This document shows positions 39,200 through 47,917 of a stretch of DNA of 64,000 bases, one piece after another. Below the pieces are notes generated by a model. That model was not told the origin of the DNA, did not search any database, and saw only the letters and a program-made list of their open reading frames with translations. The translations under genes and the position numbers were made by a program. The DNA lies in assembly GCA_944381575.1 (NCBI GenBank), contig CALWLS010000006.1, positions 62,001 through 126,000 of the forward strand, in the 5' to 3' direction. The DNA comes from an uncultured Lachnospiraceae bacterium (GTDB taxonomy: Bacteria; Bacillota; Clostridia; Lachnospirales; Lachnospiraceae). Numbering within the stretch: the stretch's first letter is position 1; every line of letters starts with the position of its first letter.

Positions 39200-39581
39200 A
39201 ACTGTTGGATTCGTTAGTCTTGACAAACTCCGTTATCCTCTGTATGCTCTCATCACTTAATACGTGCTCTATCCTGCAGGCGTCATCGGCAGCGGATTCC
39301 TCGCCTACTCCGAGCTGCTTAAGGAAGGCTATGAGGATCTTATGTCTTGTGTATACGGATTCGGCTATCTTCCTTCCGTCGTCCGTAAGCTCTATGTATC
39401 CGTTACGGTTCATGGTGATGAGGCCGTCGGTCCTTAAGATACTCATGGCACGGCTGATGCTTGGACGGGAATAATTAAAATAGTCGGCAATGTCGATACT
39501 GCGGACTGCGCCGTATTTCTTCTTTAATATAAGTATCGACTCGAGGTAATCCTCTCTGGATTCATTATGTTCGTTATGCAA
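39198..39581 (-). CDS. DtxR/MntR-family metal-dependent transcriptional regulator
   Basis: 127 residues: N-terminal winged helix (SREDYLESILILKKKYGAVR, SIDIADYFNYSRPSISRAM, GLITMNRNGYIELTDDGRKI) and the start of the dimerisation/metal domain (RHKILIAFLKQLGV, DACRIEHVLSDESIQRI). The Asp/Cys/Glu/His set in DACRIEH and the earlier His of RHKIL resemble Mn/Fe ligands of MntR. It lacks the SH3-like third domain of DtxR, as MntR does. Start is TTG 39581, 7 nt after AAGGAGG. No metal transporter adjoins it in the window, so its targets lie elsewhere. Confidence 0.85.
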   Translation of the reverse strand: MHNEHNESREDYLESILILKKKYGAVRSIDIADYFNYSRPSISRAMSILRTDGLITMNRNGYIELTDDGRKIAESVYTRHKILIAFLKQLGVGEESAADDACRIEHVLSDESIQRITEFVKTNESNS

Positions 39582-39808
39582 ACTTAAGCCTCCTTGAACA
39601 TAAATAATTCATAAATCGCTGTAAAGCATTCTATCAATTTGTTAAGAAAAAGTCAATGTACCTTGTGGGGTATATCGGGCATGTATAAAATAATATATTA
39701 ATAAGACAGGTATATGATATGTAAAAACAGTTGGTGGAGATCAGGGCAGCCGTTATGGGATTTTAGAATTTTAAATAAGCTCCTGTGTATGGTATAAAGG
39801 AAAACAAA

Positions 39809-41524
39809 ATGGATAAATGGTATGTTTACGCTAAAAAGGCGGATTTTAAGGGTATATCGGAAAGATTCGGCATCGATCAGGTGACGGCAAGGATATTGAG
39901 GAACAGGGATATAGTCACGGATGAGGAGATAGACTATTTTCTTAACGCCGGTCTTGACGACCTGTATGATGAAAGGCTCATTCCTGACCTTGAAAAAGCC
40001 GCGGCTATTATATATGAAGCAATAGTCTCTGAAAAAAGCATACGCATCATAGGAGACTATGATATAGACGGTGTCTGCGCTACCTATATACTTATGTCAG
40101 GGCTCTCAGCCGCAGGAGCGAGAGTCGATCACCGCATTCCGGACAGGATAAACGACGGCTACGGCATCAATATCAATCTGATCAGGGAAGCCGCTAAGGA
40201 TGGTATCGACCTGATAGTGACCTGCGATAACGGGATAGCCGCTGTGGATGAGATACGGGCCGGAAGAGAGCTTGGTATAGATATAGTAGTAACGGATCAT
40301 CATAATGTGAGAAAGGATGATGCGGGAAATGATATACTGCCGCAGGCTCTTGCAGTGGCGGATGTAAAAAGATCCGACAGCCGCTATCCTACGGAAGAGA
40401 TATGCGGGGCCGTTACGGCATGGAAGCTTATAAAGCTTATATATGAGCTTGCAGGGACAGGTAAGGAGGAGTGGCTTAAATATATTGAATTTGCCGCTCT
40501 TGCTACCGTGGGGGACATCATGGAGCTTAAGGGCGAGAACCGGGTCATAGTTAAGGAAGGGCTTAAGCGCATGAGCTCAGGCAGCCGTAATATCGGCCTT
40601 AAGGTGCTTATAGACGAGCTCGGCCTTACGGGAAAGGATATAAATACCTATCACGTGGGATTTGTCATTGGCCCATGCATCAACGCCGGCGGCAGGCTCG
40701 AGACCGCGGAGAGTGCTCTTAAGCTCTTCATGACCGAAGATGAGGGGGAAGCTGAGATACTTGCAGGACACCTTAAGTACCTTAATGAGGAACGGAAGGC
40801 CATGACGGAAAAAGGCGCGAAGGAAGGCATAGCCATGGTTTCAGACCATATGCAGGACGACAGGGTGCTGGTAGTATATATACCGGAGCTCCATGAATCC
40901 CTCGCTGGCATAGTGGCGGGGAGGATAAAGGAGCATTTTAATAAGCCCTGCTTTGTCATAACCAGGGCCAGGGAGGGACTTAAAGGCAGCGGACGCTCCA
41001 TAGAGGCCTATGACATGTTCAGCGCCCTTTGTGAGGCGGATGAATATCTGCTAAAATACGGCGGACACAGGATGGCTGCGGGCCTCAGCCTTAAAGAGGA
41101 GATGCTGGACAATTTCAGGATATTTCTTAATGAGCATTCCGGGCTTAAGGAGGAGGATCTTATAAAAAAGATATGGATAGACGTGCCTGCCCCCATATCC
41201 TATATGAGCGGAAGGCTTATCAATGAGATCGAGAACCTGAAGCCCTTTGGCAATGGATTTGAACGGCCGCTTTTTGCTGACAGGGGACTTATGATATCGG
41301 ACATGAGGGTCCTCGGCAGTGCAAGGAATGCGCTTAAAGTACGGCTTAAGAGCAGCTCTGGCGCCATACTGGAGGGTATAATGTTTGGCGAGGCTGACGG
41401 CATGAGAGAGGAGCTATCCCATTACAGGGCCGTGGACATACTTTATTCTCCTGAGATCAACAGCTTCAGGGGTACGGAGACCATACAGATAAATATAAAG
41501 GGCTACAGGGAGACCAGGACATAA
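39809..41524 (+). CDS. recJ: Single-stranded-DNA-specific exonuclease RecJ
   Basis: 5'-3' ssDNA exonuclease of the DHH superfamily used in recombination and mismatch repair. The 571 residues have motif I IRIIGDYDIDGVCATYI, VTCDNGIAA, motif III VVTDHHNV, GAVTAWKLI, and the DHHA1 region GIVAGRIKEHF and GSGRSIEAYDMF with GGHRMAAGLSL, then an OB-fold tail. The chain is at the short end for RecJ. I use ATG 39809 after AAGGAAA, not the GTG at 39785. Confidence 0.93.
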   Translation: MDKWYVYAKKADFKGISERFGIDQVTARILRNRDIVTDEEIDYFLNAGLDDLYDERLIPDLEKAAAIIYEAIVSEKSIRIIGDYDIDGVCATYILMSGLSAAGARVDHRIPDRINDGYGININLIREAAKDGIDLIVTCDNGIAAVDEIRAGRELGIDIVVTDHHNVRKDDAGNDILPQALAVADVKRSDSRYPTEEICGAVTAWKLIKLIYELAGTGKEEWLKYIEFAALATVGDIMELKGENRVIVKEGLKRMSSGSRNIGLKVLIDELGLTGKDINTYHVGFVIGPCINAGGRLETAESALKLFMTEDEGEAEILAGHLKYLNEERKAMTEKGAKEGIAMVSDHMQDDRVLVVYIPELHESLAGIVAGRIKEHFNKPCFVITRAREGLKGSGRSIEAYDMFSALCEADEYLLKYGGHRMAAGLSLKEEMLDNFRIFLNEHSGLKEEDLIKKIWIDVPAPISYMSGRLINEIENLKPFGNGFERPLFADRGLMISDMRVLGSARNALKVRLKSSSGAILEGIMFGEADGMREELSHYRAVDILYSPEINSFRGTETIQINIKGYRETRT

Positions 41525-41565
41525 CAAATTGGAAATAGTGCATTATTTATAAAAAAAACAAAAAA

Positions 41566-41638
41566 TTGCTGTATTTATTGTCGATTGTATACTAAACTTT
41601 ATTAATATATAATCATAACCAAGATGTCGATTGTATAC
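41566..41638 (+). promoter_or_regulatory. Promoter of the peptide-type transporter with duplicated 14-bp element
   Basis: TTGCTG (41566-41571), 16-bp spacer, TATACT (41588-41593). TGTCGATTGTATAC occurs exactly twice (41579-41592, overlapping the -10, and 41625-41638). The core GTATAC is a palindrome of the type bound by GntR/FCD repressors, one of which is encoded at 50135. Confidence 0.65.
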
Positions 41639-41677
41639 AGTACACAACATTTAAAAACCAAGGAGGGACATTAGGTT

Positions 41678-43291
41678 ATGAAAAAGAAACTTTCACGCAT
41701 CCTGGCAGTGACGCTGGCACTCTCACTGACTGCAGCGCTCGCAGGCTGCGGAAGCTCATCTTCGACAGGAGATACAGCCTCTACTGAAGCTGCCGGGGGG
41801 GGTACTGGAGATTCCTCATCTGACAGCGGTTCAGAGGGCAAAGATTCAATAAAATTCCTTATCTCTTACGAGCCTCAGGGCGTGAGCCCGGGAGCAGCCA
41901 GCAAGGGCGTGGACTTCACCATAAGCGGAAATATCTATGACACTCTTATAAGAGAGATGCCGGATAACCGTTCGGAGTTCAGAGAGGGCCTTGCTACGGA
42001 GTGGACATTGAGCGAGGACGGTACCGAACTTTTATTTACCATCCGTGACGGCGTTAAGTTCCATGACGGCTCGGATCTTACGGTAGAAGACGTAGTCTTC
42101 TCACTTCAGTGGGACCTTGAGCAGGCACCTAATGCAGCGGCACAGCCTGTTATCAAGTCCATCGAGGCAGTTGGCGACAATCAGGTAAAGGTTACATGTA
42201 ACTATGCATATAAGCCTCTTATCAACCTGTTTGCAACACCTGGCTTCGGAATATTCTCAAAGGCATTCTATGAGCAGTGCGAGGCTGACGGCACTAACTT
42301 CTTAAGAGTTGAGTGCGGTACAGGCCCATACATCCTTGACGAGTGGGTATCCGGTTCTTCACTTACACTGCACGCAAATGATGAATGGTGGGGCGGAGAG
42401 CCTGAGATCAAGAATGTAACCTTCGAGGTTGCTCAGGACTCAACGACAGCAGCACTTATGATGCAGAATGATCAGGCGGATGCATATTTCTGCCCTGCTG
42501 CAGCTGATACACAGATGCTGGATGAGCTGGATAATGTTAATTACAATTATGCTCCGTCATCCTTCATTTATTACATGATCTTCAATACTACAAGGGCTCC
42601 ATTTGATGACCCTGCAGTAAGAGAGGCTATATCTTACGCTATTGACAGAGAAGCAGTTCTTCAGGGAGGTGTTGCAGGTGTTGGACAGGTTACTCCATTC
42701 TGCGTTGCACCGGGATTCTTCGGATATGATGAGGATTATGAGGCAAATCCTTATGATCCTGATAAGGCCGTTGAGCTCCTTTCAGCAGCAGGCTATAACG
42801 AGGGAGATATCACCTGCACCATGGTAACATCTTCCGAGACCTGGTATCAGAACCCTGCCCAGGTAGTACAGGCAAACCTTCAGGAGATCGGTATCAACTG
42901 TGAGATAGAGATCCTTGAGCCGGCAGCCTTCAAGCAGCAGGTACTTACCCAGAAGGACTTCGACCTGAGCTTCTATAACTCAGGCGCACCTATATCAGAT
43001 GCTGACCCTGTTCTCTGGGGCAACTACCATACGACAGGCGACTATAACCTTGCAGGCGTAAATGATCCTGAAGTAGACGCTATTCTTGAGCAGGCAAGAC
43101 AGTCCCTTGACGATGCTGAGCGTGAAGAACTCTACAGCCAGATCGGAGAGCTCAATAAGGAGAACAACTGGTACATCTATACTCATACAGGATATAACGG
43201 CGCTGCATATAATACGCACATAAAGAACGGATTCTATGAGTGCAATAACTACGCTATTTACAACAATATAGCTGAGTGGACATGGGAATGA
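41678..43291 (+). CDS. Peptide/nickel-type ABC transporter, substrate-binding lipoprotein
   Basis: Family 5 extracellular binding protein (DppA/OppA group), 537 residues. Signal peptide with lipobox LAGC (Cys about 24) and a Ser/Gly-rich linker to residue 60. Fold motifs are IKFLISYEPQG, NIYDTLIREMPDN, the family signature region FREGLATEWTLSEDGTELLF, TIRDGVKFHDGSDLTVEDVVFSL, YTPP-like VECGTGPYILDEW and AISYAIDREAVLQGG. AAGGAGG precedes the ATG. First of five transporter genes. The substrate may be a peptide or a sugar-acid/amino-acid-derived compound; the downstream enzymes suggest something other than ordinary dipeptides. Confidence 0.93.
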   Translation: MKKKLSRILAVTLALSLTAALAGCGSSSSTGDTASTEAAGGGTGDSSSDSGSEGKDSIKFLISYEPQGVSPGAASKGVDFTISGNIYDTLIREMPDNRSEFREGLATEWTLSEDGTELLFTIRDGVKFHDGSDLTVEDVVFSLQWDLEQAPNAAAQPVIKSIEAVGDNQVKVTCNYAYKPLINLFATPGFGIFSKAFYEQCEADGTNFLRVECGTGPYILDEWVSGSSLTLHANDEWWGGEPEIKNVTFEVAQDSTTAALMMQNDQADAYFCPAAADTQMLDELDNVNYNYAPSSFIYYMIFNTTRAPFDDPAVREAISYAIDREAVLQGGVAGVGQVTPFCVAPGFFGYDEDYEANPYDPDKAVELLSAAGYNEGDITCTMVTSSETWYQNPAQVVQANLQEIGINCEIEILEPAAFKQQVLTQKDFDLSFYNSGAPISDADPVLWGNYHTTGDYNLAGVNDPEVDAILEQARQSLDDAEREELYSQIGELNKENNWYIYTHTGYNGAAYNTHIKNGFYECNNYAIYNNIAEWTWE

Positions 43292-43352
43292 TAAACAGCT
43301 TATAAATTACAGCCTATAAAACTTTGATCAGCATATTGCTTTTGAGGTAATG

Positions 43353-43384
43353 ACGATATCCCGGGCTTATGCCTGGGATATCGT
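43353..43384 (+). terminator. Strong hairpin between binding protein and permease genes
   Basis: ACGATATCCCGGGC (43353-43366), loop TTAT, GCCTGGGATATCGT (43371-43384); 14 pairs with one wobble. No T-run follows, so mRNA stabilisation or partial termination is likely. Confidence 0.75.
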
Positions 43385-43416
43385 TCTCTAAAAAAACGAA
43401 ATGAAAGGGTAAAAAT

Positions 43417-44346
43417 ATGGTCAAATATATAGTCAAAAGACTGATCCTCATAATACCGATCATTTTCGGAATCTCCATCATATTGTTTACGATAATGAAC
43501 CTTACACCGGGAGATCCGGCGCAGATGCTCATCGGTGATACATATACAGAGGAAGCTCTGGATCAGCTGAGAGCTGAACTGGGGCTCGATAAACCGTTCT
43601 TCCAGCAGTATATCGATTATATATGGAATGCGCTTCATGGAGATTTCGGCATTTCATACAGAACAAGGAACCCGGTTTTCGATGAGGTATTCTCAAGATT
43701 CCCTCATACGGTAGCCATAACATTTCTTTCAATAATAATACAGGTCGTTGTGGGAGTTATCGTAGGCATTGTCGCAGCGGTTAAGCAGTACAGCCTTCTT
43801 GATACTGTTTCCCAGGCCATAACCATGGTGCTTGCCAGCGTTCCGGATTTCTGGATAGGACTTATGCTCCTTCTGCTGTTCTCCGTAAAATTAGGTCTCC
43901 TTCCGCTTTCAGGAATCGAGAACTGGACCGGATACATACTTCCTGCAGTGGCAGTAGCCCTTCCGTATATGGCAAACCTGATACGACTTACGAGGTCCAC
44001 GATGCTGGACGTCATGAGGATGGATTACATAGACACCGCCAAGGCTAAGGGCGTGCCTAAGAAAAAGATAATCTTCAAGCATGCCTTAAAGAACGCACTG
44101 CTTCCGGTCGTTACCCTTGCAGGCGTAAACATCAGCTGGATGCTCGGCGGAACGATAGTTATAGAGCAGGTATTCAATATACCTGGAATAGGCTCCCTTA
44201 TGATCACGTCCATACGTAACAAGGATACGCCTGTGGTCATGGCGACCGTAATGTTCATAGCAGTGCTCTCATGTCTTATCAACCTGGCTACCGATCTTAT
44301 ATACGCAGCCATCGACCCGAGAGTAAAAGCTCAGATAAAGGGATAA
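43417..44346 (+). CDS. Peptide-type ABC transporter permease (DppB-like)
   Basis: 309-residue inner-membrane permease. Hydrophobic segment LIIPIIFGISIILFTIMN, the DppB motif LTPGDPAQMLIGD, QYIDYIWNALHGDFGISYRT, the coupling loop TAKAKGVPKKKIIFKHALKN and GTIVIEQVFNIPGIGSLM. AAAGGG precedes the ATG. Partner of the following permease. Confidence 0.95.
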   Translation: MVKYIVKRLILIIPIIFGISIILFTIMNLTPGDPAQMLIGDTYTEEALDQLRAELGLDKPFFQQYIDYIWNALHGDFGISYRTRNPVFDEVFSRFPHTVAITFLSIIIQVVVGVIVGIVAAVKQYSLLDTVSQAITMVLASVPDFWIGLMLLLLFSVKLGLLPLSGIENWTGYILPAVAVALPYMANLIRLTRSTMLDVMRMDYIDTAKAKGVPKKKIIFKHALKNALLPVVTLAGVNISWMLGGTIVIEQVFNIPGIGSLMITSIRNKDTPVVMATVMFIAVLSCLINLATDLIYAAIDPRVKAQIKG

Positions 44347-44359
44347 GGGGAGGTTACAC

Positions 44360-45262
44360 ATGTCAGAAAAAAATACAGTTAATGTATCGGCGGCCGCTCC
44401 GAGAAAGTTTAAGAGAAAGAGCCAGCTGGAGATGGTGTGGATACGCTACCGCAAAAATAAGCTCGCACTGTTCGGGCTGGTAGTATTCCTTATCATAGTA
44501 ATAGTTTCCATATCTACGCCGCTGTTTATAGATTATAAGGAGCAGGTAATAAAGCAGAACATAATGGATAAGTTTCAGACGGCGAGCGCCGCCCATCCAT
44601 TCGGAACAGACCAGTTCGGACGAGACGTACTCTGCAGGCTGTTATGGGGAGCGAGATACTCAATACTCTGCGGACTCGGCGTTATGGCACTGTCCCTTTC
44701 AGTGGGCGCGGTGCTCGGAGCCTCGGCCGGATATTTCGGAGGAGCCTATGACCAGATCATAATGCGTATCCTCGATGTATTCTTTGCTATACCTATGACC
44801 CTTATGGCCATCTCCATAGTTGCAGCCTTCGGTAATTCCATACCTAACCTTATAGTTGCGATCTCCTTAGGCCAGATACCTAAGATGACCAGGATAATCA
44901 GATCCTCTGTCATAACACTTAAGGATCAGGATTTCATAGAGGCGGCAAGGGCCTGTGATACAAAGAAATCACGTATCATATTCAAGCACATACTTCCTAA
45001 CGCCATGGGTACGCTTATAGTCGAGGGAACCCTTACAATGGGTAAGTCCATAATCCTTATCGCAGGCTTGAGCTTTATAGGAATGGGCATACAGCCTCCT
45101 GCACCTGAGTGGGGAGCAATGCTTTCAGAGGCAAAGAACTACATGCTCAACTATCCGTATCTCATGTATGCTCCAGGTATCGCCATAGTGCTTACGGCTT
45201 TGTCCATAACCCTTATAGGCGACGGCCTCAGAGATGCGCTTGACCCTAAGATGAAGAACTGA
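44360..45262 (+). CDS. Peptide-type ABC transporter permease (DppC-like)
   Basis: 300-residue permease. Basic N terminus, helix LALFGLVVFLIIVIVSIST, HPFGTDQFGRDVLCRLLWGAR (the DppC signature), coupling loop EAARACDTKKSRIIFKHILPN and GIQPPAPEWGAMLSEAKNYM. GGGGAGG precedes the ATG, 13 bp after the first permease. Confidence 0.95.
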   Translation: MSEKNTVNVSAAAPRKFKRKSQLEMVWIRYRKNKLALFGLVVFLIIVIVSISTPLFIDYKEQVIKQNIMDKFQTASAAHPFGTDQFGRDVLCRLLWGARYSILCGLGVMALSLSVGAVLGASAGYFGGAYDQIIMRILDVFFAIPMTLMAISIVAAFGNSIPNLIVAISLGQIPKMTRIIRSSVITLKDQDFIEAARACDTKKSRIIFKHILPNAMGTLIVEGTLTMGKSIILIAGLSFIGMGIQPPAPEWGAMLSEAKNYMLNYPYLMYAPGIAIVLTALSITLIGDGLRDALDPKMKN

Positions 45263-45280
45263 TGAGGGAGGATTTCTTAA

Positions 45281-46273
45281 ATGGCTGAAAAATTACTTGA
45301 GATAAAGGATCTGTGGGTGGAATTCAAGACTGACGACGCCCTGGTCCACGCCCTTAACGGAGTAAACCTTACGGTCAATAAGGGAGAAGCCTACGGTCTT
45401 GTAGGAGAGACCGGCGCCGGCAAGACCACCACATGTAAATCCATACTGCAGCTTCTGCCTGAGAGGGTAGGAAAGATAACCAACGGCGAGATACTGTTTG
45501 AGGGCAAAAACATACCTGATTTTACAGAAAAGGAGCTGGAGGATTTCAGAGGCTCAAAATGCGCCATGATCTTCCAAGACCCGATGACATCCTTAAACCC
45601 GGTGCTTACGGTAGGCGACCAGGTAGCTGAGGAGATAGAGCTGCATAACCCGGGAATGTCAAAGGAGGACATAGATAAGAGAGTGGACGACATGTTCAAG
45701 CTCGTAGGACTCCTTCCTGAGAGAAAGGGAGAATTCCCGCATCAGTTTTCCGGAGGCATGAAGCAGCGTATAGTCATCGCCATGGGACTTGCCTGCCAGC
45801 CGGACCTGCTGCTTGCCGATGAGCCTACAACGGCCCTTGACGTTACCATACAGCTTCAGATCCTTAAGCTTATGAAGGACCTTAAGGAACAGATGAACAC
45901 CGCCATGATCATGGTCACCCACGACCTCGGCATAGTTGCCAAGATATGTGACAGGGCCGGTATCATGTACGCAGGTGAGATCATAGAGGATGGAGATATA
46001 GAGGATATATTTGAGAGCAAATACCACCATCCATATACAGTTGGACTGTTCGGTTCAATACCGGATCTTACGGTAAAGACAGACAGGCTTAACCCTATAC
46101 AGGGACTTATGCCTGATCCGGCGGATCTTCCTACCGGCTGCAAGTTCCACCCTCGCTGCCCTAAGTGCTACGAGGAGTGCGTGAACGTTGAGCCTAAGGT
46201 TTATCAGCTTTCGCCTTCTCATATGATTAAATGCCATCTGTTCAAGGATATCAAAGAAGGAGGTAATGAGTAA
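45281..46273 (+). CDS. Peptide-type ABC transporter ATP-binding protein (DppD-like)
   Basis: 330 residues with Walker [11 protein letters not shown] (about 48-57), Q-loop [14 protein letters not shown], signature FSGGMKQR, Walker [14 protein letters not shown], switch MVTHDLG and the C-terminal oligopeptide domain ([18 protein letters not shown]) with clustered cysteines, usual for Dpp/Opp ATPases. Its stop overlaps the ATG of the next gene by one base. Confidence 0.96.
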   Translation: MAEKLLEIKDLWVEFKTDDALVHALNGVNLTVNKGEAYGLVGETGAGKTTTCKSILQLLPERVGKITNGEILFEGKNIPDFTEKELEDFRGSKCAMIFQDPMTSLNPVLTVGDQVAEEIELHNPGMSKEDIDKRVDDMFKLVGLLPERKGEFPHQFSGGMKQRIVIAMGLACQPDLLLADEPTTALDVTIQLQILKLMKDLKEQMNTAMIMVTHDLGIVAKICDRAGIMYAGEIIEDGDIEDIFESKYHHPYTVGLFGSIPDLTVKTDRLNPIQGLMPDPADLPTGCKFHPRCPKCYEECVNVEPKVYQLSPSHMIKCHLFKDIKEGGNE

Positions 46274-47220
46274 TGCCAACTCCTCTTTTACAGACAATAG
46301 GATTAAAGAAATATTTTAAGACCAGCAAGGGCGTGCTCCACGCCGTGGACGATGTCAATTTTACCATAGAAAAGGGACAGACCCTCGGAGTAGTAGGAGA
46401 GTCCGGATGCGGCAAGACGACCCTTGGAAGGACCATCTTAAGGCTCACTGAGCCAACGGAGGGCCGCATAATGTTTGGCGGTAAGGATGTAACACATGCC
46501 GCGGGTAAAGAGATGCACGAATTCAGGAAGAACGCCCAGATCATTTTCCAGGATCCGTCCTCATCCTTAAATCCGCGTATGTCCGTCGGTGATCTGATCG
46601 CTGAGCCGATGAAGGTCATGAAGACCATAACGGGTAAAAAGGCCCTTGAGGAAAGAGTCTATGAGCTGATGAACATAGTCGGACTTGACGACAGGTTCTA
46701 CGTATCTTATCCTCATGAGCTGGACGGCGGCCGCCGCCAGAGGATAGGAGTGGCAAGAGCCCTTGCCCTTGAACCGGAATTTATCGTCTGTGATGAGCCG
46801 GTATCCGCACTGGACGTATCTATACAGGCGCAGATATTAAACCTGCTTATGGATCTGCAGGATAGGATGGGTCTTACATACATGTTCATTACCCATGACC
46901 TCTCAGTGGTTAAGCATATATCTACTGACATAGCGGTCATGTACCTTGGACAGTGTATAGAAAAGGCTCCTACGGATGAGCTGTTTGAAAAACCGCTGCA
47001 TCCGTATACCCAGGCCCTGCTGCAGGCCATACCTGTACCGAACCTAAAGAACAGGACGATAGAAAGCACCATAAAGGGCGAGATATCGAGCCCGATCGAT
47101 CCTAAGCCGGGCTGCCGTTTCGCCACAAGATGCCCTTATGCAAAGCCGGAATGTACCGGACATGACCTTGACCTTAAGGAAGTAGCGCCTAACCATTTCG
47201 TTAAGTGCGTGCTTGTATAA
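46273..47220 (+). CDS. Peptide-type ABC transporter ATP-binding protein (DppF-like) with altered signature
   Basis: 315 residues: Walker A GESGCGKTTLG, Q-loop IIFQDPSSSLNPRM, Walker B FIVCDEPVSALDV, switch FITHDLS and C-terminal PGCRFATRCPYAKPEC. The ABC signature reads HELDGGRRQR where most relatives have ELSGGQRQR: Ser becomes Asp and Gln becomes Arg. The signature serine contacts ATP gamma-phosphate, so this half-site may be degenerate while the DppD site stays active; asymmetric sites are common in heterodimeric ABC ATPases. Last gene of the transporter. Confidence 0.95.
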   Translation: MPTPLLQTIGLKKYFKTSKGVLHAVDDVNFTIEKGQTLGVVGESGCGKTTLGRTILRLTEPTEGRIMFGGKDVTHAAGKEMHEFRKNAQIIFQDPSSSLNPRMSVGDLIAEPMKVMKTITGKKALEERVYELMNIVGLDDRFYVSYPHELDGGRRQRIGVARALALEPEFIVCDEPVSALDVSIQAQILNLLMDLQDRMGLTYMFITHDLSVVKHISTDIAVMYLGQCIEKAPTDELFEKPLHPYTQALLQAIPVPNLKNRTIESTIKGEISSPIDPKPGCRFATRCPYAKPECTGHDLDLKEVAPNHFVKCVLV

Positions 47221-47231
47221 TAAATATTGTT

Positions 47232-47313
47232 TCCCATCCGTTTTTCTTCCCCACTGTCCGCAGGCAGCATATTGACCGGATCGTTCCGGAAATGCCTGCG
47301 GGCGGGGATGGGA
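47232..47313 (+). terminator. Large multi-tier hairpin after the transporter genes
   Basis: TCCCATCC (47232-47239) pairs with GGATGGGA (47306-47313); inside, CCGCAGGCA (47258-47266) pairs with TGCCTGCGG (47293-47301); the tip is CCGGA-TCGT-TCCGG (47276-47289). It has no T-run. It separates the transporter from the next genes and may be a terminator or a structured leader. Confidence 0.6.
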
Positions 47314-47416
47314 GAGAAAATCATTAACAGTAATGCAGGACACATTTTGGATAATTTTCTGGACAAATTGGCTTGCATTCGAATCGAAATAGTAGTAAAA
47401 CAGGATTAAATATAAA

Positions 47417-47438
47417 TGTCGACAAAATACTGTCGACA
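47417..47438 (+). promoter_or_regulatory. Tandem TGTCGACA palindromes (candidate operator)
   Basis: TGTCGACA occurs at 47417-47424 and 47431-47438, 14 bp apart, about 80 bp before the next gene. The TGTCGA half matches the repeats before the transporter at 41579 and 41625. A possible promoter is TTGCAT with TAAAAC 17 bp later, around 47373-47401. Confidence 0.55.
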
Positions 47439-47517
47439 AATAATAAAAAGTATAGTCTTTTAGGCCAAGACGCCGGGACATTAAGCTTATTTCTTATCAT
47501 GAAAGGAGCAAAAAGCA

Positions 47518-47895
47518 ATGAAACTGATGCACACAAAATTGCCTGATTTCCTTAAGAAGGCAGTAGCAGCGGGCAAGAAGATCAACCCGGACACCCAGGT
47601 AACGATCGAAGGCTTCGAGAGCATGAAGTCGGCTAAGCTGGCATCCTTAAGAGTCGGAAGGATCGAAGATGAGATAGTGGAGCTCACAAGCCAGAACCCT
47701 AAGATCAAGAGGATCGAGATCCAGATGATACCGAGAGTTGCAGAGACCATCAATACGGTCATCATCAAGGGTATAGAGGAAGACGGAAGCTGCCCTAAGG
47801 CTATCATGGATACCATGTTCCTTACGGTGCCTGGCGAAGAGGTGTATCTTGAAGGCGTCGGCGAAGTAAGCGACAGACGCGCTCCGCTTGATTGA
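47518..47895 (+). CDS. Unknown 125-aa protein of the LarA-like cluster
   Basis: I do not recognise this family. It is a soluble protein with no signal or membrane helix. Sequence: a basic start (KLPDFLKKAVAAGKKINPDT), a Lys/Ser-rich middle (SMKSAKLASLRVGRIEDEIV), then hydrophobic beta-type strands (INTVIIKGIEEDG, MFLTVPGEEVYLEGVGEV). No obvious catalytic motif; one cysteine in GSCPKAIMD. AAAGGAG precedes the ATG, and the next gene begins 22 bp after its stop, so the two are cotranscribed and probably work together. It could be a small subunit of the following protein. Confidence 0.8.
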   Translation: MKLMHTKLPDFLKKAVAAGKKINPDTQVTIEGFESMKSAKLASLRVGRIEDEIVELTSQNPKIKRIEIQMIPRVAETINTVIIKGIEEDGSCPKAIMDTMFLTVPGEEVYLEGVGEVSDRRAPLD

Positions 47896-47917
47896 TATAG
47901 AAGAGAGGTATAAAGAC

